Notes: generated by a model from the sequence alone, not told the origin. Counted from the first letter of the stretch, positions 21,061 through 31,242 are shown. The stretch is DNA of 64,000 bases from Alphaproteobacteria bacterium (GCA_025359785.1 JANYET010000066.1:186001-250000), one strand, 5' to 3'. Program-made: numbers and translations.

Positions 21061-22869
21061 CTAGCGGAACAGCAGGTTGAGGCCGATGGTGGCGATCAAC
21101 AGGATCACCCCCAGCAGCACCGGGTTCATATACCAGGCGCCCTTCGCGACCGCGATCTTCGGCGTCAGGGAATAGACCAGGCCGGCCAGTTCCGTGTCGG
21201 CCTTGGGTCGAGTCATCAGACTGACCGCGATGGTCGTCAGGAAACAGGCGCTCCAGGCCCAGATGGCGATCCAGAAGTTCTGGGCCATCTCGCTGACGTA
21301 GGTGTGTTTCACCGCGATCCAGCCGCCCTTCAGGCCCACGAGATCATCGACCGGCAGGGTGAGACCGTGGTGGATGGCGGCGGTCAGCGTGCCGGCCGCC
21401 AAGCCGATGAAGGCGCCGTGCCCGGTGGTGCGCTTCCAGAACATGCCCAGCAGGAAGGTGGCGAACACCGGCGCATTCACGAAGGCCATGACCAGTTGCA
21501 GGAAGTCGTTGATGTTGTTGAACTGGCTGCAGAGGTAGGCCGCCGCCACCGAGGCCGCGATCCCGAACAGCGTCGTGAGTCGCCCCACCAGCAGGTAGTG
21601 CGCGTCCGGCGCCTCTCGTCGGATGTAGGCCTGATAGATGTCGTAGGTGAAGACCGTGTTGAACGCGGTGACGCCGCCGGCCATGCCCGACATGAAGCTC
21701 GCGAGCAGGGCGGTCAGGCCCACGCCCACCATGCCGATCGGGAAATAGCGCAGCAGCAGGTTCGGCGTCGCCAGGTCGTAGTCGAGCTGCGGTTGGCCTC
21801 GGGCGTTGAGCATAGGCTTGCCGGTAGCCGAATCGATCTTGATCGGGATCACGCCGGGCTCGTGCTGGACGATTTCGCCGGCTCGCACCGCCGGGACCGG
21901 GGCCTTGCCCGGGTGATCGGGCGCCGAGGTAAGCGCGATGGCGATCAGGCCGGGCAGGATCACGATGAACGGGATGAACATCTTCACGCCGGCCGCGATC
22001 AGCGGGGTGCGGCGGGCCGCCGACATGGAGTTGGCGGCCATCGCGCGCTGGACCACCAGGAAGTCGGTGCACCAGTAGCCGAACGACAGCACGAACCCGA
22101 GCCCCATGGTCAGGCCGAACCAGTCGACCCCCAGCTTGTTGGTCGTTGCGTGCGCCATGCCGGCCCAGGCGTGGGTGTAGCCGGGGCCGAGGCTGGTCTG
22201 CAGGCCCTCCCAGCCGCCGACCTGCTTGAGGCCCAGCCAGACCAGCGGCGCGAAACCCGCGACGATCAGGAAGAACTGCAGGACCTCGTTGTAGATCGCG
22301 CCGCGGAGGCCGCCCATGTAGATATAGACCAGCACAACGGCGGCGGCGGTCAGGATCGCGCCGTGGAAGATCCAGCTCTGCGGCAGGCCCAGGTGCGCGA
22401 AGGGCGCGTCGAAGACGTGCAGCGTCTGGATCAGCTTGGCGAGCGCGTACATCGAGATCCCGGAGTTCAGGATCGTCATCAGGGCGAAGGTCACGGCATT
22501 CAGCGCCCGGGTCTTCTCGTCGAAGCGCATGCGCAGGTACTCGGGCGCGGAGCGGGCCTTGGAGCCATAGTAGAACGGCATCATGAACACGCCAATGAAC
22601 ACCATCGCGGGGATCGCGCCGATCCAATAGAAATGGGCGGTGGCGATGCCGTACTTGGCGCCCGAGGCGCCCATGCCGATCACCTCCTGCGCGCCGAGGT
22701 TCGCTGAGATGAAGGCCAGGCCACAGACCCAGGCCGGGATCGCCCGGCCGGCCAGGAAGAAGTCGGCGCCACTCTTGGCGCGCCGCGCCGAGACGATGCC
22801 TATCCCCAGGACGAAGATCAGATAGAGGGCGAGGATGCCCCAGTCGACGGCGCCCATGTGCATCGTCAC
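21061..22869 (-). CDS. Sodium:solute symporter (SSS family), probably sugar/inositol type
   Basis: DWGILALYLIFVLGIGIVSARRAKSGADFFLAGRAIPAWVCGLAFISANLGAQEVIGMGASGAKYG; many TM segments. Confidence 0.87.
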   Translation of the reverse strand: MTMHMGAVDWGILALYLIFVLGIGIVSARRAKSGADFFLAGRAIPAWVCGLAFISANLGAQEVIGMGASGAKYGIATAHFYWIGAIPAMVFIGVFMMPFYYGSKARSAPEYLRMRFDEKTRALNAVTFALMTILNSGISMYALAKLIQTLHVFDAPFAHLGLPQSWIFHGAILTAAAVVLVYIYMGGLRGAIYNEVLQFFLIVAGFAPLVWLGLKQVGGWEGLQTSLGPGYTHAWAGMAHATTNKLGVDWFGLTMGLGFVLSFGYWCTDFLVVQRAMAANSMSAARRTPLIAAGVKMFIPFIVILPGLIAIALTSAPDHPGKAPVPAVRAGEIVQHEPGVIPIKIDSATGKPMLNARGQPQLDYDLATPNLLLRYFPIGMVGVGLTALLASFMSGMAGGVTAFNTVFTYDIYQAYIRREAPDAHYLLVGRLTTLFGIAASVAAAYLCSQFNNINDFLQLVMAFVNAPVFATFLLGMFWKRTTGHGAFIGLAAGTLTAAIHHGLTLPVDDLVGLKGGWIAVKHTYVSEMAQNFWIAIWAWSACFLTTIAVSLMTRPKADTELAGLVYSLTPKIAVAKGAWYMNPVLLGVILLIATIGLNLLFR

Positions 22870-23305
22870 GTCCCCCCAAAGACCGCTCGCCGTCTTGAGC
22901 GCGAGTCAGCGTTTCTGCTTTGAAGGTGGTGGTCTTCCCGCCACCGCAGTCAAGCGTCGGTCCGCGATTTGTCGGTGAGCTCGACCGCCTGTCCCGCAAT
23001 GGCACGCGGCCGTCGTCGGCGACCGCGCCGCTAAATTTCGCAGCCGGCGGCGATGGCTCCCGGTCACCCGCCTCGCGGCTTGGCGTTCACTTCGCGTGTG
23101 GGGCGAGCGGTTATTCAAAGAAAAGGAGAAATTCCCAGAGCGAACGACATCGCCCAAGCAAAGGCAGAGTCTCTGAATGGCTAAGGGGGTCTTACAGCCA
23201 AGCTCGCCGAGATGGTTGATCCGTGTGCTGAATCGAAATCTGATCGCCAGATCTCGGGGACTGCATCCTTAGCGCAAGCTCACCCGTATAGTTAACGGCC
23301 GTGCT

Positions 23306-23322
23306 TTGGCACAAGCTTTGCT
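23306..23322 (+). promoter_or_regulatory. Predicted sigma54 (-24/-12) promoter
   Basis: ttggcacaagctttgct matches the YTGGCAC-N5-TTGCW consensus with exact GG-N10-GC spacing; 104 nt upstream of the PEP-CTERM gene start. Confidence 0.6.
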
Positions 23323-23426
23323 ATCTTCGCGGTGACGTACTAATATGCTAACGTATCTTAAGGTTAGTTAATAACGGTCGGTTTTTGGCCTGCGCGTTTT
23401 TGCGCATTTGGAACGAGGTGGGGCTG

Positions 23427-24527
23427 ATGGTTCGCTTGGCTTTGGCAGTAGCGTGTTGCGTGCTGGCCGTTGGGACGGCGGCTGAGGCCCAGACCACCCT
23501 GGTTACGGGCACTGAGCAGAGCTTCGTCAATAATGGCGATGCGCTCACCGGCAAGGGCGTGGTCAACGCCGGGCGTGGCTCAGGCTTCGCCAACTACGCT
23601 TCGACCATTTCGATCCTGCCGACGGCGGTCAATCCGGTCACAGTGAGCTTCGAGAGCGGCAACGCGGTGACGGGTCCATCGATCCAGGCGGAGTCAAATA
23701 CCTTCGTCAATCTGGCCCTGGTGAACAACGGCAACAGCGCTGTGACGCCGGTCCTGCACTCGCAGATCACCGCGGCGGGGATGGGCTTCTACATGGCGGA
23801 CACCCGCACCTGCGCGAGCAGCGAGGGCGGCCCGTCGAGCTGCATGCAGAGCCAGGGCTTCGCGACACTTTCCGATCTGCGCGGGGCGGCGAATTCGACA
23901 CTGGCCGGCGTCGATTTCGACTTCTCGATCGTCGCCAACGATCAGATTCTCTATTCTGTCCACGGCGGGATGACGCTGACCACCAACTCTGACGGCTTCG
24001 TCACGCTGAACACGGACCTCGCTGATGCGCGGGCTAAGCTCGCCGGGTTCACCGACGTGCGCCTCGGCAACGCTGGCTCGGCTTTGGGCTACGCCTGGGA
24101 TGCGACGAACGTGCCGCAGTTCTCGCTCGCGGGCATACCCGCCGGCGAGAATGAGTACATTAACTACCAGGTCAGTGTCAGCACCTTCTCCCGAGGGGCC
24201 TGTCTGGCCGACGGCTTCACCTGCCTGATCGCCTATTCGTCCTTTGGCGACCCCATCGGTCGGGGCGGCGGCATCGAGTCCGCGGACGGCGCAGGGCTCC
24301 AGGCCACGAACCTCATGGCTTCGCTGAATCCCTTCTTCGGTAGCGAGGACGGAATTCGCTTCATCAACGGCGTTGGCTTGGGTCCGAGCACCGTCACCGC
24401 GCCGACCGTGACCTTCGGGGGCGCCAACGGGGGTGTGCCGGAGCCGGCGACCTGGACGAGTATGATCCTGGGCTTCGGTCTGCTGGGTGCGGCATTGCGG
24501 CGGCGGCGGGTTCTCGCCTACACCTGA
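23427..24527 (+). CDS. PEP-CTERM (PEPxxW type) sorting-domain secreted protein
   Basis: Signal peptide MVRLALAVACCVLAVGTAAEAQ; C-terminus GGVPEPATWTSMILGFGLLGAALRRRRVLAYT (PEP motif, TM, Arg-rich tail). Confidence 0.85.
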   Translation: MVRLALAVACCVLAVGTAAEAQTTLVTGTEQSFVNNGDALTGKGVVNAGRGSGFANYASTISILPTAVNPVTVSFESGNAVTGPSIQAESNTFVNLALVNNGNSAVTPVLHSQITAAGMGFYMADTRTCASSEGGPSSCMQSQGFATLSDLRGAANSTLAGVDFDFSIVANDQILYSVHGGMTLTTNSDGFVTLNTDLADARAKLAGFTDVRLGNAGSALGYAWDATNVPQFSLAGIPAGENEYINYQVSVSTFSRGACLADGFTCLIAYSSFGDPIGRGGGIESADGAGLQATNLMASLNPFFGSEDGIRFINGVGLGPSTVTAPTVTFGGANGGVPEPATWTSMILGFGLLGAALRRRRVLAYT

Positions 24528-24530
24528 TGA

Positions 24531-26465
24531 ATGATCGAACCCGCGCAACCTGAGGCCCCGACGACCCGGGCCTACGCTTACCGCGCGTTCATCAGCTACA
24601 GCCACCGCGACAAGACGGCGGCGACGCGACTCCACCGGACGGTGGAGTCGTACCGCATTCCGGCCAAGCTGGTCGGAACGACCACCCCGGTCGGCCAGGT
24701 GCCCAGACGGCTGGCGCCGGTGTTCCGCGACCGCGACGAACTGCCGGCCTCCGCCGATCTAGGCGGTGAACTGACCGCCGCCCTGCAGAAGTCGATGTTC
24801 CTCATCGTCATCTGCTCACCCGCCTCGGCCAAGTCGCACTGGGTCGACCAGGAAATCCTGCAGTTCAAGCGGATGCACGGCGATACCCGGGTGCTCGCCC
24901 TGATCGTCGGCGGCACGCCCTATGGCACGGACATGCCCGGACGGGAGGACCAGGAGTGTTTCCCGCGGAGCCTGCGCTTCAAGCTCGGGGCGGACGGCGA
25001 GATTTCCGATACGCCGGCCGAGCCGATCGCCGCCGACATCCGCACCGACGGCGACGGCCGCCGGCTCGCCTATCTGAAGCTGATCGCCGGGCTGACGGGC
25101 GTGAAGCTTGCCGATCTGGTCCAGCGCGAGACCCAGCGCCGGATGCAGCGGCTGGCGATGGTGGCGACCGGCGCGATGTGCGGCATGGTCGTTACGGGGG
25201 GGCTGGCCTTCTACGCCAACGAGCGTCGGATCGAGGCAAACCAGCAGCGGGTGATCGCCCAGAAGGAGGCGGCTGCCGCCCGGGCGGCCTCTGACTACCT
25301 CGTCGGCACGTTCGAGCTCTCCAATCCCGCCACTGAGAACCCACGCACAGTTACCGCCCTGACCATCCTGGGCCGAAGCGCCGATCGTGCCCGGACGGAG
25401 TTGTCCGATCAGCCCGCGATCGAGGCGCGACTGATCGGCACTCTTGGAAGGGCCTACAACAATCTCGGTCTGACGAACGAAGCGCGCGTGGCCATCGAGT
25501 CATCGCTCCCGGAAATCGAAAAATCCGGACCTGACGGGGCTGAGGCGCTGATCACCTTGGCGACGACCTATCTCAAACAAGGGTCCCTGGAAAAGGCCAT
25601 GGCGACGGTGCGTCGGGCCAACGCTCTCCTGGGGCCGGATCCGAAGCAACACACGGCGCTACGGGCGGAAGTCGCGATGGCCGAAGGGCGCACCCTGACG
25701 GCGCAATCCAATGTGCGGGCTGGCGTCGCGGCGTTCGACAGAGCGCTCGCCTTCTACCGCGCAACAGACAATGTGCCGCCCAAGGACCTGGCGCGCGCCC
25801 TGAACAATCGCGGACTTCTGCTCTCCGATGACGGGCAGTTCGAAGCGGCTGACAAGTCTCTGAAGGAGGCTCTCGCGATCTACCGGCGCTCGGTCGGAGA
25901 AAACCACCTTTCCACCGGTCGGAGTTGGTTCGCTCTCGCCCAAAACTCATTCAATGCGGGAAAGACCCGGACCGCCGAGGTCGAGATCGCCAACGCCCTG
26001 AGAATCGAGCGGATCGTTCTGGATCCTGACAACTCGATCATCGCCGACGCGCTGTCGATGCAGGGCCAAATCCTCGAAGCCGACGCGAAGCTCCTTGAGG
26101 CCGAGAAGTCCTTGCGCGAGGCGATCGACATCTATCGCAAGGCCTTCGGAAGGCCCCATTTCTCAATCGGCATTGCCGAGGTGTATCTGGGGCTGATTCA
26201 ATCCAAACGCGGCGACACGGCCGGTGCGCTCGCCACCCTGGCTGACGCCAAGCACAACTACGATGTGGGGTACGGCAAGGTGCACCCGAACCATGGCGAC
26301 CTGTTGGTCAACCGCGCGATGGTGCTCGCCAAGGCTGGGCGCATGAAAGAGGCGCGGGCGGACTGTGCGGCCGGCGTGGATATCCTGCAGAAAACCCTCG
26401 GCGCCGAGGCCAGCTTCACCAAGTCGTCAGCCGACTCCTGCCGCAAGGTTGCGCCCGCCAGCTGA
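24531..26465 (+). CDS. TIR domain - transmembrane - TPR protein
   Basis: YRAFISYSHRDKTAATRLHRTVESYRIP...FRDRDELPASADLGGELTAALQKSMFLIVICSPASAKSHWVDQEI (SARM1-like Glu position); TM MVATGAMCGMVVTGGLAFYA; C-terminal TPR-like repeats. Confidence 0.85.
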   Translation: MIEPAQPEAPTTRAYAYRAFISYSHRDKTAATRLHRTVESYRIPAKLVGTTTPVGQVPRRLAPVFRDRDELPASADLGGELTAALQKSMFLIVICSPASAKSHWVDQEILQFKRMHGDTRVLALIVGGTPYGTDMPGREDQECFPRSLRFKLGADGEISDTPAEPIAADIRTDGDGRRLAYLKLIAGLTGVKLADLVQRETQRRMQRLAMVATGAMCGMVVTGGLAFYANERRIEANQQRVIAQKEAAAARAASDYLVGTFELSNPATENPRTVTALTILGRSADRARTELSDQPAIEARLIGTLGRAYNNLGLTNEARVAIESSLPEIEKSGPDGAEALITLATTYLKQGSLEKAMATVRRANALLGPDPKQHTALRAEVAMAEGRTLTAQSNVRAGVAAFDRALAFYRATDNVPPKDLARALNNRGLLLSDDGQFEAADKSLKEALAIYRRSVGENHLSTGRSWFALAQNSFNAGKTRTAEVEIANALRIERIVLDPDNSIIADALSMQGQILEADAKLLEAEKSLREAIDIYRKAFGRPHFSIGIAEVYLGLIQSKRGDTAGALATLADAKHNYDVGYGKVHPNHGDLLVNRAMVLAKAGRMKEARADCAAGVDILQKTLGAEASFTKSSADSCRKVAPAS

Positions 26466-26478
26466 GGGTCTGCGCCGT

Positions 26479-28317
26479 TCAGGCCCGGCGGGCGGCGGCG
26501 ATGGCGCGAGAAGCGGCGTCGCGTCGCGGCGCTCGCTGGGCGCGTTCGGCGGGCTCGGCCGGCTGCTCAGCCTCGGCCGGCGCACGGGTCAGGCCATAGA
26601 GCGGGAAGACCCCATAGCCCTTGGCCAGCGACACCTTGCCCACATAGTTGCAGAGGAACCGGCCGGCGGCCTCCATCTCGAGCACAGCGGCGAAGGACTC
26701 TGTGACATAGACGCTGCCCGACGGAGTCACAGGCTCGATCCGCGCGGCGCGTGACACCTCGGTTCCGAAGTGCGCGGTCTCCCGGCGCACCGGATCGTAG
26801 CCCACGTAGGTCGGCCCGTAGTGAAGGGCGACGCGCATGGCCGTTCCCTCCGGCACGCCCATGGCCGCACAGTCGACCTCGGTGAATCGCTCGCAGATGT
26901 CCAGGGCGGCGGCGGCGGCGCTCGTCGCGTCGTCGAACACGACGAAGACGGCGTCGCCCCAGCTGTTGCTCTCGCGAATCGCGCCTTCGTAGCGTTTCAA
27001 CACCTTGGCGACCCGCACCATCACCTCATCGTAGAAGATCGGCAGCACCTGTTCGTCGAGAGCCGCGAACCCCGGATAGTCCATGAACATCAGGCCCGAC
27101 GTGCTGCGCTCGACGCGCGATCGGGGCGGCGGGGCCGGCGGCATCTTCGGCCGTTGCAGCGGGCCGGCGGTCACCACGGCGGAGCGTCCGCCGGTCGCCC
27201 GCCAGTCGCCGATGTCTGAGCCGCTCAGTGTCACGGCGCCCACCGACTCGACGATGGCGAGCTGCAGGACGGCGCTGTTGAGGTGACGCGCGCGCAGCCG
27301 CGCCAGGCCCATGGTCACCTTCGAGCCGTAGCCGAACTGGGCCGCGCCATCGACGTAGCGCATGTGGCTGGCGAAGGCGATCGAGGCCGCCCGCGCCTTC
27401 ACTGCCGCGTAACGGCTAAGCCAGTGTCCGCCCGCCGGCGCCACGGACTGCTCCAGGAAGTCCGCTTCCGCGAACGGCAGCACCACGTGCAGCTCGACGC
27501 CGTGGTCGAGCAGTTCCTCGGCGATCAGGATGTCGCTGCCGGCGGCCAGGGCGCCGTAGGCGACGCCGATGTCCTCCTCGGCGATGAGCCGCGCCACTTC
27601 CGAGGCCAGCCGCGCCTCGATTTCGGGGTCCTCGACGAAAATGTTGCCGCAGAACATAGCGACCTTCGGCGGACGCACCAGATCGAGCAGGCGCTGGATG
27701 CCGTCCGGATCGCCGGTGGCGCGGGCCAGGCGCTGCAGCTGCAGAACGGTGGTCGAGCGGGCGCCGGCGTCGGCGTCGGGCGCCCGCAGGGCCTGGTTCA
27801 GGGCTAGACTCGCACCCTCGATGTCACCCAGCACCACCAGGGCCTCGGCCAGGGTGGCCATCGAGAAATAGTCGGTGCGCGCGTCGGCCTCGCACTGCGC
27901 GACCACGGCGCGGGCCATGCTGATCGCCAGGCGCCAGCGGCCAGCGATCTTGGCCAGGGTCGCGGCGTTGATGGCGGGATAGGTCGAGCGGGTCTGGCGA
28001 TAGACCCCGGAATAGAGGGCACAGGCTTCCAGCAGGCGCGCGCGGTTAGGCTCGGGGCCGGCGAAGGCCTGATCCTTCAGAAGCCGCGCCTTCAGCGAGA
28101 GCGCGTCGACATCGCCCAGGGCGTCAATCCGATAGTCGGCATAGAGACGAAGCGCCTGGTCGGTGTCGCCAAGCCGCGCGAGGGTCAGCACCTCAAGATA
28201 GTGCAGCTCGCGATCGCCAGGCTCGCGGCCCTGGGTCACCTCATCGTAGGCGGCCAAGAGGTCGCCACGCGCCAACGCCGCGCGGATGGAGTCGGCCTTC
28301 GAGCCCTCAGGCGACAT
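26479..28317 (-). CDS. TPR / SLOG-like / divergent class III nucleotidyl cyclase-like protein
   Basis: N-terminal TPR/TRAFs-binding-like repeats; Rossmann-like VAMFCGNIFVEDPEIEARLASEVARLIAEEDIGVAYGALAAGSDILIAEELLDHGVELHVVLPF; C-terminal GLMFMDYPGFAAL...SWGDAVFVVF...ALHYGPTYVGYDPVRRETAHFGTEVSRAARIEP (cyclase homology). Confidence 0.78.
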   Translation of the reverse strand: MSPEGSKADSIRAALARGDLLAAYDEVTQGREPGDRELHYLEVLTLARLGDTDQALRLYADYRIDALGDVDALSLKARLLKDQAFAGPEPNRARLLEACALYSGVYRQTRSTYPAINAATLAKIAGRWRLAISMARAVVAQCEADARTDYFSMATLAEALVVLGDIEGASLALNQALRAPDADAGARSTTVLQLQRLARATGDPDGIQRLLDLVRPPKVAMFCGNIFVEDPEIEARLASEVARLIAEEDIGVAYGALAAGSDILIAEELLDHGVELHVVLPFAEADFLEQSVAPAGGHWLSRYAAVKARAASIAFASHMRYVDGAAQFGYGSKVTMGLARLRARHLNSAVLQLAIVESVGAVTLSGSDIGDWRATGGRSAVVTAGPLQRPKMPPAPPPRSRVERSTSGLMFMDYPGFAALDEQVLPIFYDEVMVRVAKVLKRYEGAIRESNSWGDAVFVVFDDATSAAAAALDICERFTEVDCAAMGVPEGTAMRVALHYGPTYVGYDPVRRETAHFGTEVSRAARIEPVTPSGSVYVTESFAAVLEMEAAGRFLCNYVGKVSLAKGYGVFPLYGLTRAPAEAEQPAEPAERAQRAPRRDAASRAIAAARRA

Positions 28318-28511
28318 AGACGGTCCTCAACCCAGGCCAAGACATGGAGGCGCCCAGCCCGCGGTCCCTATTAGAATACGCCTCCCGTAAAGAATTGGCT
28401 TCCCGCAGGCGCCTGGCAATCGTTGCCGAGCGATGTCAGGCGCCTGTGGCGCTTGAGCCGCCGGATCGACCGGCTGCGTCGCCTGGGTTCCGGCCGCGCC
28501 GAATTCGGACC

Positions 28512-30449
28512 TTAGGGGCGCTGTTCAGCCAGGGTCTGGATCGCCGGCGCCGCGCGGCCACCGGCGCGGAAAACGACCGGCATGGCGGTGGCACCGTGGT
28601 CGTCCGGGGTCGTCAGGTAGCCCGCGCGGGCCAGACGCTCGCCGGCGCTGCGGCGCGAGGTCAGGACCGCGAGCGGCGCGGCCAGCAGCAGCGGCAGCAC
28701 GATCGGGGCGAAGCACACGCTCAGGTCGGGCCGGAACCACAGGCACGCCGCGAAGCCGACGCCCGCGGTCATCTGCCAGGCCATGCCGCGGAACGCGTCG
28801 GCCCAGCTCACGCCGTCGGCGTCCCGCTGCTGCGGCCGCCAGCCCACGTCGCGGCCCCGGAGGGTCAGAAACACCGACCGGGTGTTGGCCACCATCAGCA
28901 CCGGCGCGAGCAGGGCCGACAGCAGGATTTCCATCGACATGCCCTTCAGCACCACGTGCGCGCCGCCAAACGCCCGGCGTTCGCCCGGCCGGCTCAACAC
29001 CAGGGCGCAGCCCAGAAGCTTGGGGCCGATCAGCAGGATTCCGGACAGCAGCGAGGTCAGCATGAAGGGCGTGAAGCTCGGATGCAGGAAGTACCAGAAC
29101 GACGACCAGTCGACCGGATAGCGCAGCTGCAGCGCCAGCCCGATGGTCAGACCGGCGAACCACAAGGGCGAGGACAGATAGGCCATGGCCCCCATGACCA
29201 GCTGCGTCCGGCTTAAGGGATGAAGACCCTGGCCGCCCAGCAGGCGCAGATGCTGCAGGTTACCCTGGCACCAGCGATGGTCGCGCTGGATGAAGTCGAG
29301 CAGCGTCGGCGGCGTCTCTTCGCAGCTGCCGTCCAGCGCGGCCGTCACGTGAACCGCCCAGCCGGCGCGGCGCAGCAGGGCAGCTTCGACAACATCGTGA
29401 CTGAGGATGTGACCGCCGAAGGGCTTCACACCCTCCAGGATCGGCAAGGCGGCGCTGGCGGCGAAGGCCCGCGTGCGCACGATGGCGTTGTGACCCCAAT
29501 AGCTGGCCTCGGCGCCGGCCCACCAGGCTAGGCCGGCGGCGGCGACCCGACCGTACATCCGTACCCCGAACTGCGACATGCGCGCGAAGGGCGTGGCCGC
29601 GTTGGTGATGGTCGGCGCGGTCTGGATAAGGCCGACGCCCAGATGGCGCTCCATGGCGTCCGTCATGCGCAGCAGGGTGTCGCCGGCCATGGTCGAGTCG
29701 GCGTCGAGAACCACCATGCACTCATAGGCGCCGCCGAACCGGCTGACCCAGTCGTTGATGTTGCCGGCCTTGCGTTCGGTGTTCCGGGTGCGGCGGCGCA
29801 GGAACAGACGGCTGTGGGCCAGGGGCCGCAGCGCCTGGAAGGCCGCGCGCTCCGCGGCGGCGCAGTCTTCGCGGGTGGAGTCGCTGAGGACGAAGAGGTC
29901 GAAGGCGGCCGCGGCGCCGAGGCGCGCCAGCGAGGCGTCCAGCGCCGCCAGCCGGCCGAAGGCGGCCGAGGCATCTTCGTTGTAGAGCGGCATCAGGATG
30001 GCGGTGCGCGTCGTCGGCAGCGGCGGATGTGGCGCAAAGGCCAGATCGTCCTGCTCACGGCCGCCATGCAGTACGACGAGGCCGGCGACCGCGGTGCAAA
30101 ACCAGCAGGCGATGGCGGCGGCCAGGACGACAAAGACTCCGAAGCCCAGGGCCTCCAGTCCGTCGAAGCCTCGGCGGCCATAGAGGACGTAGGGACCGAT
30201 AGCGACGAGCACGGTGAGTGCGAAGGCGCCGCCAAAAACCGCAAGGCGGCGGCTGCGTATGCCGCGCGGCGAGGTGGCTGGACTCGGAGCCGGTAGCCGA
30301 TCCGCGCCGTCGAGGGTCTGGCGCGGCATGGCCAGGGGCGATTCCGGCGGCATCCAGGGCAGGGTTGTGTGGGTCAGCAATGGCTCGGGCGCCGCCTCGG
30401 CGTCGGCCCAGTAGCTCGATCTATCGTAGCGCGCCGCCAGATCGTTCAT
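28512..30449 (-). CDS. opgH: Glucans biosynthesis glucosyltransferase H (OpgH/MdoH)
   Basis: MNDLAARYDRSSYWADAEA...TAILMPLYNEDASAAFGRLAALDASL...ERKAGNINDWVSRFGGAYECMVVLDADSTM...QRDHRWCQGNLQHLRLL. Confidence 0.9.
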   Translation of the reverse strand: MNDLAARYDRSSYWADAEAAPEPLLTHTTLPWMPPESPLAMPRQTLDGADRLPAPSPATSPRGIRSRRLAVFGGAFALTVLVAIGPYVLYGRRGFDGLEALGFGVFVVLAAAIACWFCTAVAGLVVLHGGREQDDLAFAPHPPLPTTRTAILMPLYNEDASAAFGRLAALDASLARLGAAAAFDLFVLSDSTREDCAAAERAAFQALRPLAHSRLFLRRRTRNTERKAGNINDWVSRFGGAYECMVVLDADSTMAGDTLLRMTDAMERHLGVGLIQTAPTITNAATPFARMSQFGVRMYGRVAAAGLAWWAGAEASYWGHNAIVRTRAFAASAALPILEGVKPFGGHILSHDVVEAALLRRAGWAVHVTAALDGSCEETPPTLLDFIQRDHRWCQGNLQHLRLLGGQGLHPLSRTQLVMGAMAYLSSPLWFAGLTIGLALQLRYPVDWSSFWYFLHPSFTPFMLTSLLSGILLIGPKLLGCALVLSRPGERRAFGGAHVVLKGMSMEILLSALLAPVLMVANTRSVFLTLRGRDVGWRPQQRDADGVSWADAFRGMAWQMTAGVGFAACLWFRPDLSVCFAPIVLPLLLAAPLAVLTSRRSAGERLARAGYLTTPDDHGATAMPVVFRAGGRAAPAIQTLAEQRP

Positions 30450-30558
30450 GACATCCACGTCCCAAGCCCCGCGAATCGAGGCGCTCGCCAATGATGGTGC
30501 GATGCAGCATCACGCCGATTTGACGTCCTTCAATCACGAACTCGTGAATTTGTCCAAA

Positions 30559-31242
30559 TCAGATGCAGTTGGGCGCTGTCTGGGCGGCATCTGCCGCACT
30601 TCCGGCCTTCCGCAGGCAGCCTTCGACGCCGAAGGCCGCCACCCCGACCCAGCCGACCAGGATCAGGGCGTAGGCGCGCTCCCACCAGCCGACGTTGTCG
30701 TCGTTCACCAGGTGAGGAAACAGCAGATGTTTGGTGAGCACCATCAGCACCGCCATCGCCACAAAAACCGCCACCAGGAAGAGCTTCAACCGCGGCAGGT
30801 CTCGACGCCGCCAAAGGCCCCAGAGGAGCAGCACGGGCGCAAGCTGGATGCCGAGCGCCAGGTTCACCGCCAGGTGCCGCTTGTCGGGCCAGTGGTAGAC
30901 CGCCGCCTGGGTCAGGCCCCAGCCGGCCAGGATGAACAGCGCTGCGGTCAGGCCGGCGGCTACGCGCGCATTGGTCAGGGCGACGATGGCCAGGCCGAAG
31001 CCGACGCCGCCGAACGCCGCCAGCACGCCGGCCGCGAACAGCCCGCCGTTGAAGATCAGCGGCAGCCCGGCCGCCGCGCCGCCCAGCTCGCTGAGGTACT
31101 GCCGGGCCGGATTGAAGCCGGGATAGGCGGCCATTGCGGCGAGCGTCGCGGCGAGCGCCAGGACAGGCGCGAGCATGCCGCAGATCAACAGCGGTCGCGC
31201 GGCCGGTCGGAACCGCAGATCCAAGGTGGAGCTTCGAGGCAC
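30559..31242 (-). CDS. DUF998 family membrane protein
   Basis: RPLLICGMLAPVLALAATLAAMAAYPGFNPARQYLSELGG...; multiple TM segments. Confidence 0.75.
   Translation of the reverse strand: MPRSSTLDLRFRPAARPLLICGMLAPVLALAATLAAMAAYPGFNPARQYLSELGGAAAGLPLIFNGGLFAAGVLAAFGGVGFGLAIVALTNARVAAGLTAALFILAGWGLTQAAVYHWPDKRHLAVNLALGIQLAPVLLLWGLWRRRDLPRLKLFLVAVFVAMAVLMVLTKHLLFPHLVNDDNVGWWERAYALILVGWVGVAAFGVEGCLRKAGSAADAAQTAPNCI

Noticed and set aside
23340-23375. Possible CtrA binding sites (ttaa-N6-ttaa) upstream of the PEP-CTERM gene
   Set aside because: Spacing is N6 rather than the canonical N7, and the region is AT-rich, so chance matches are likely.
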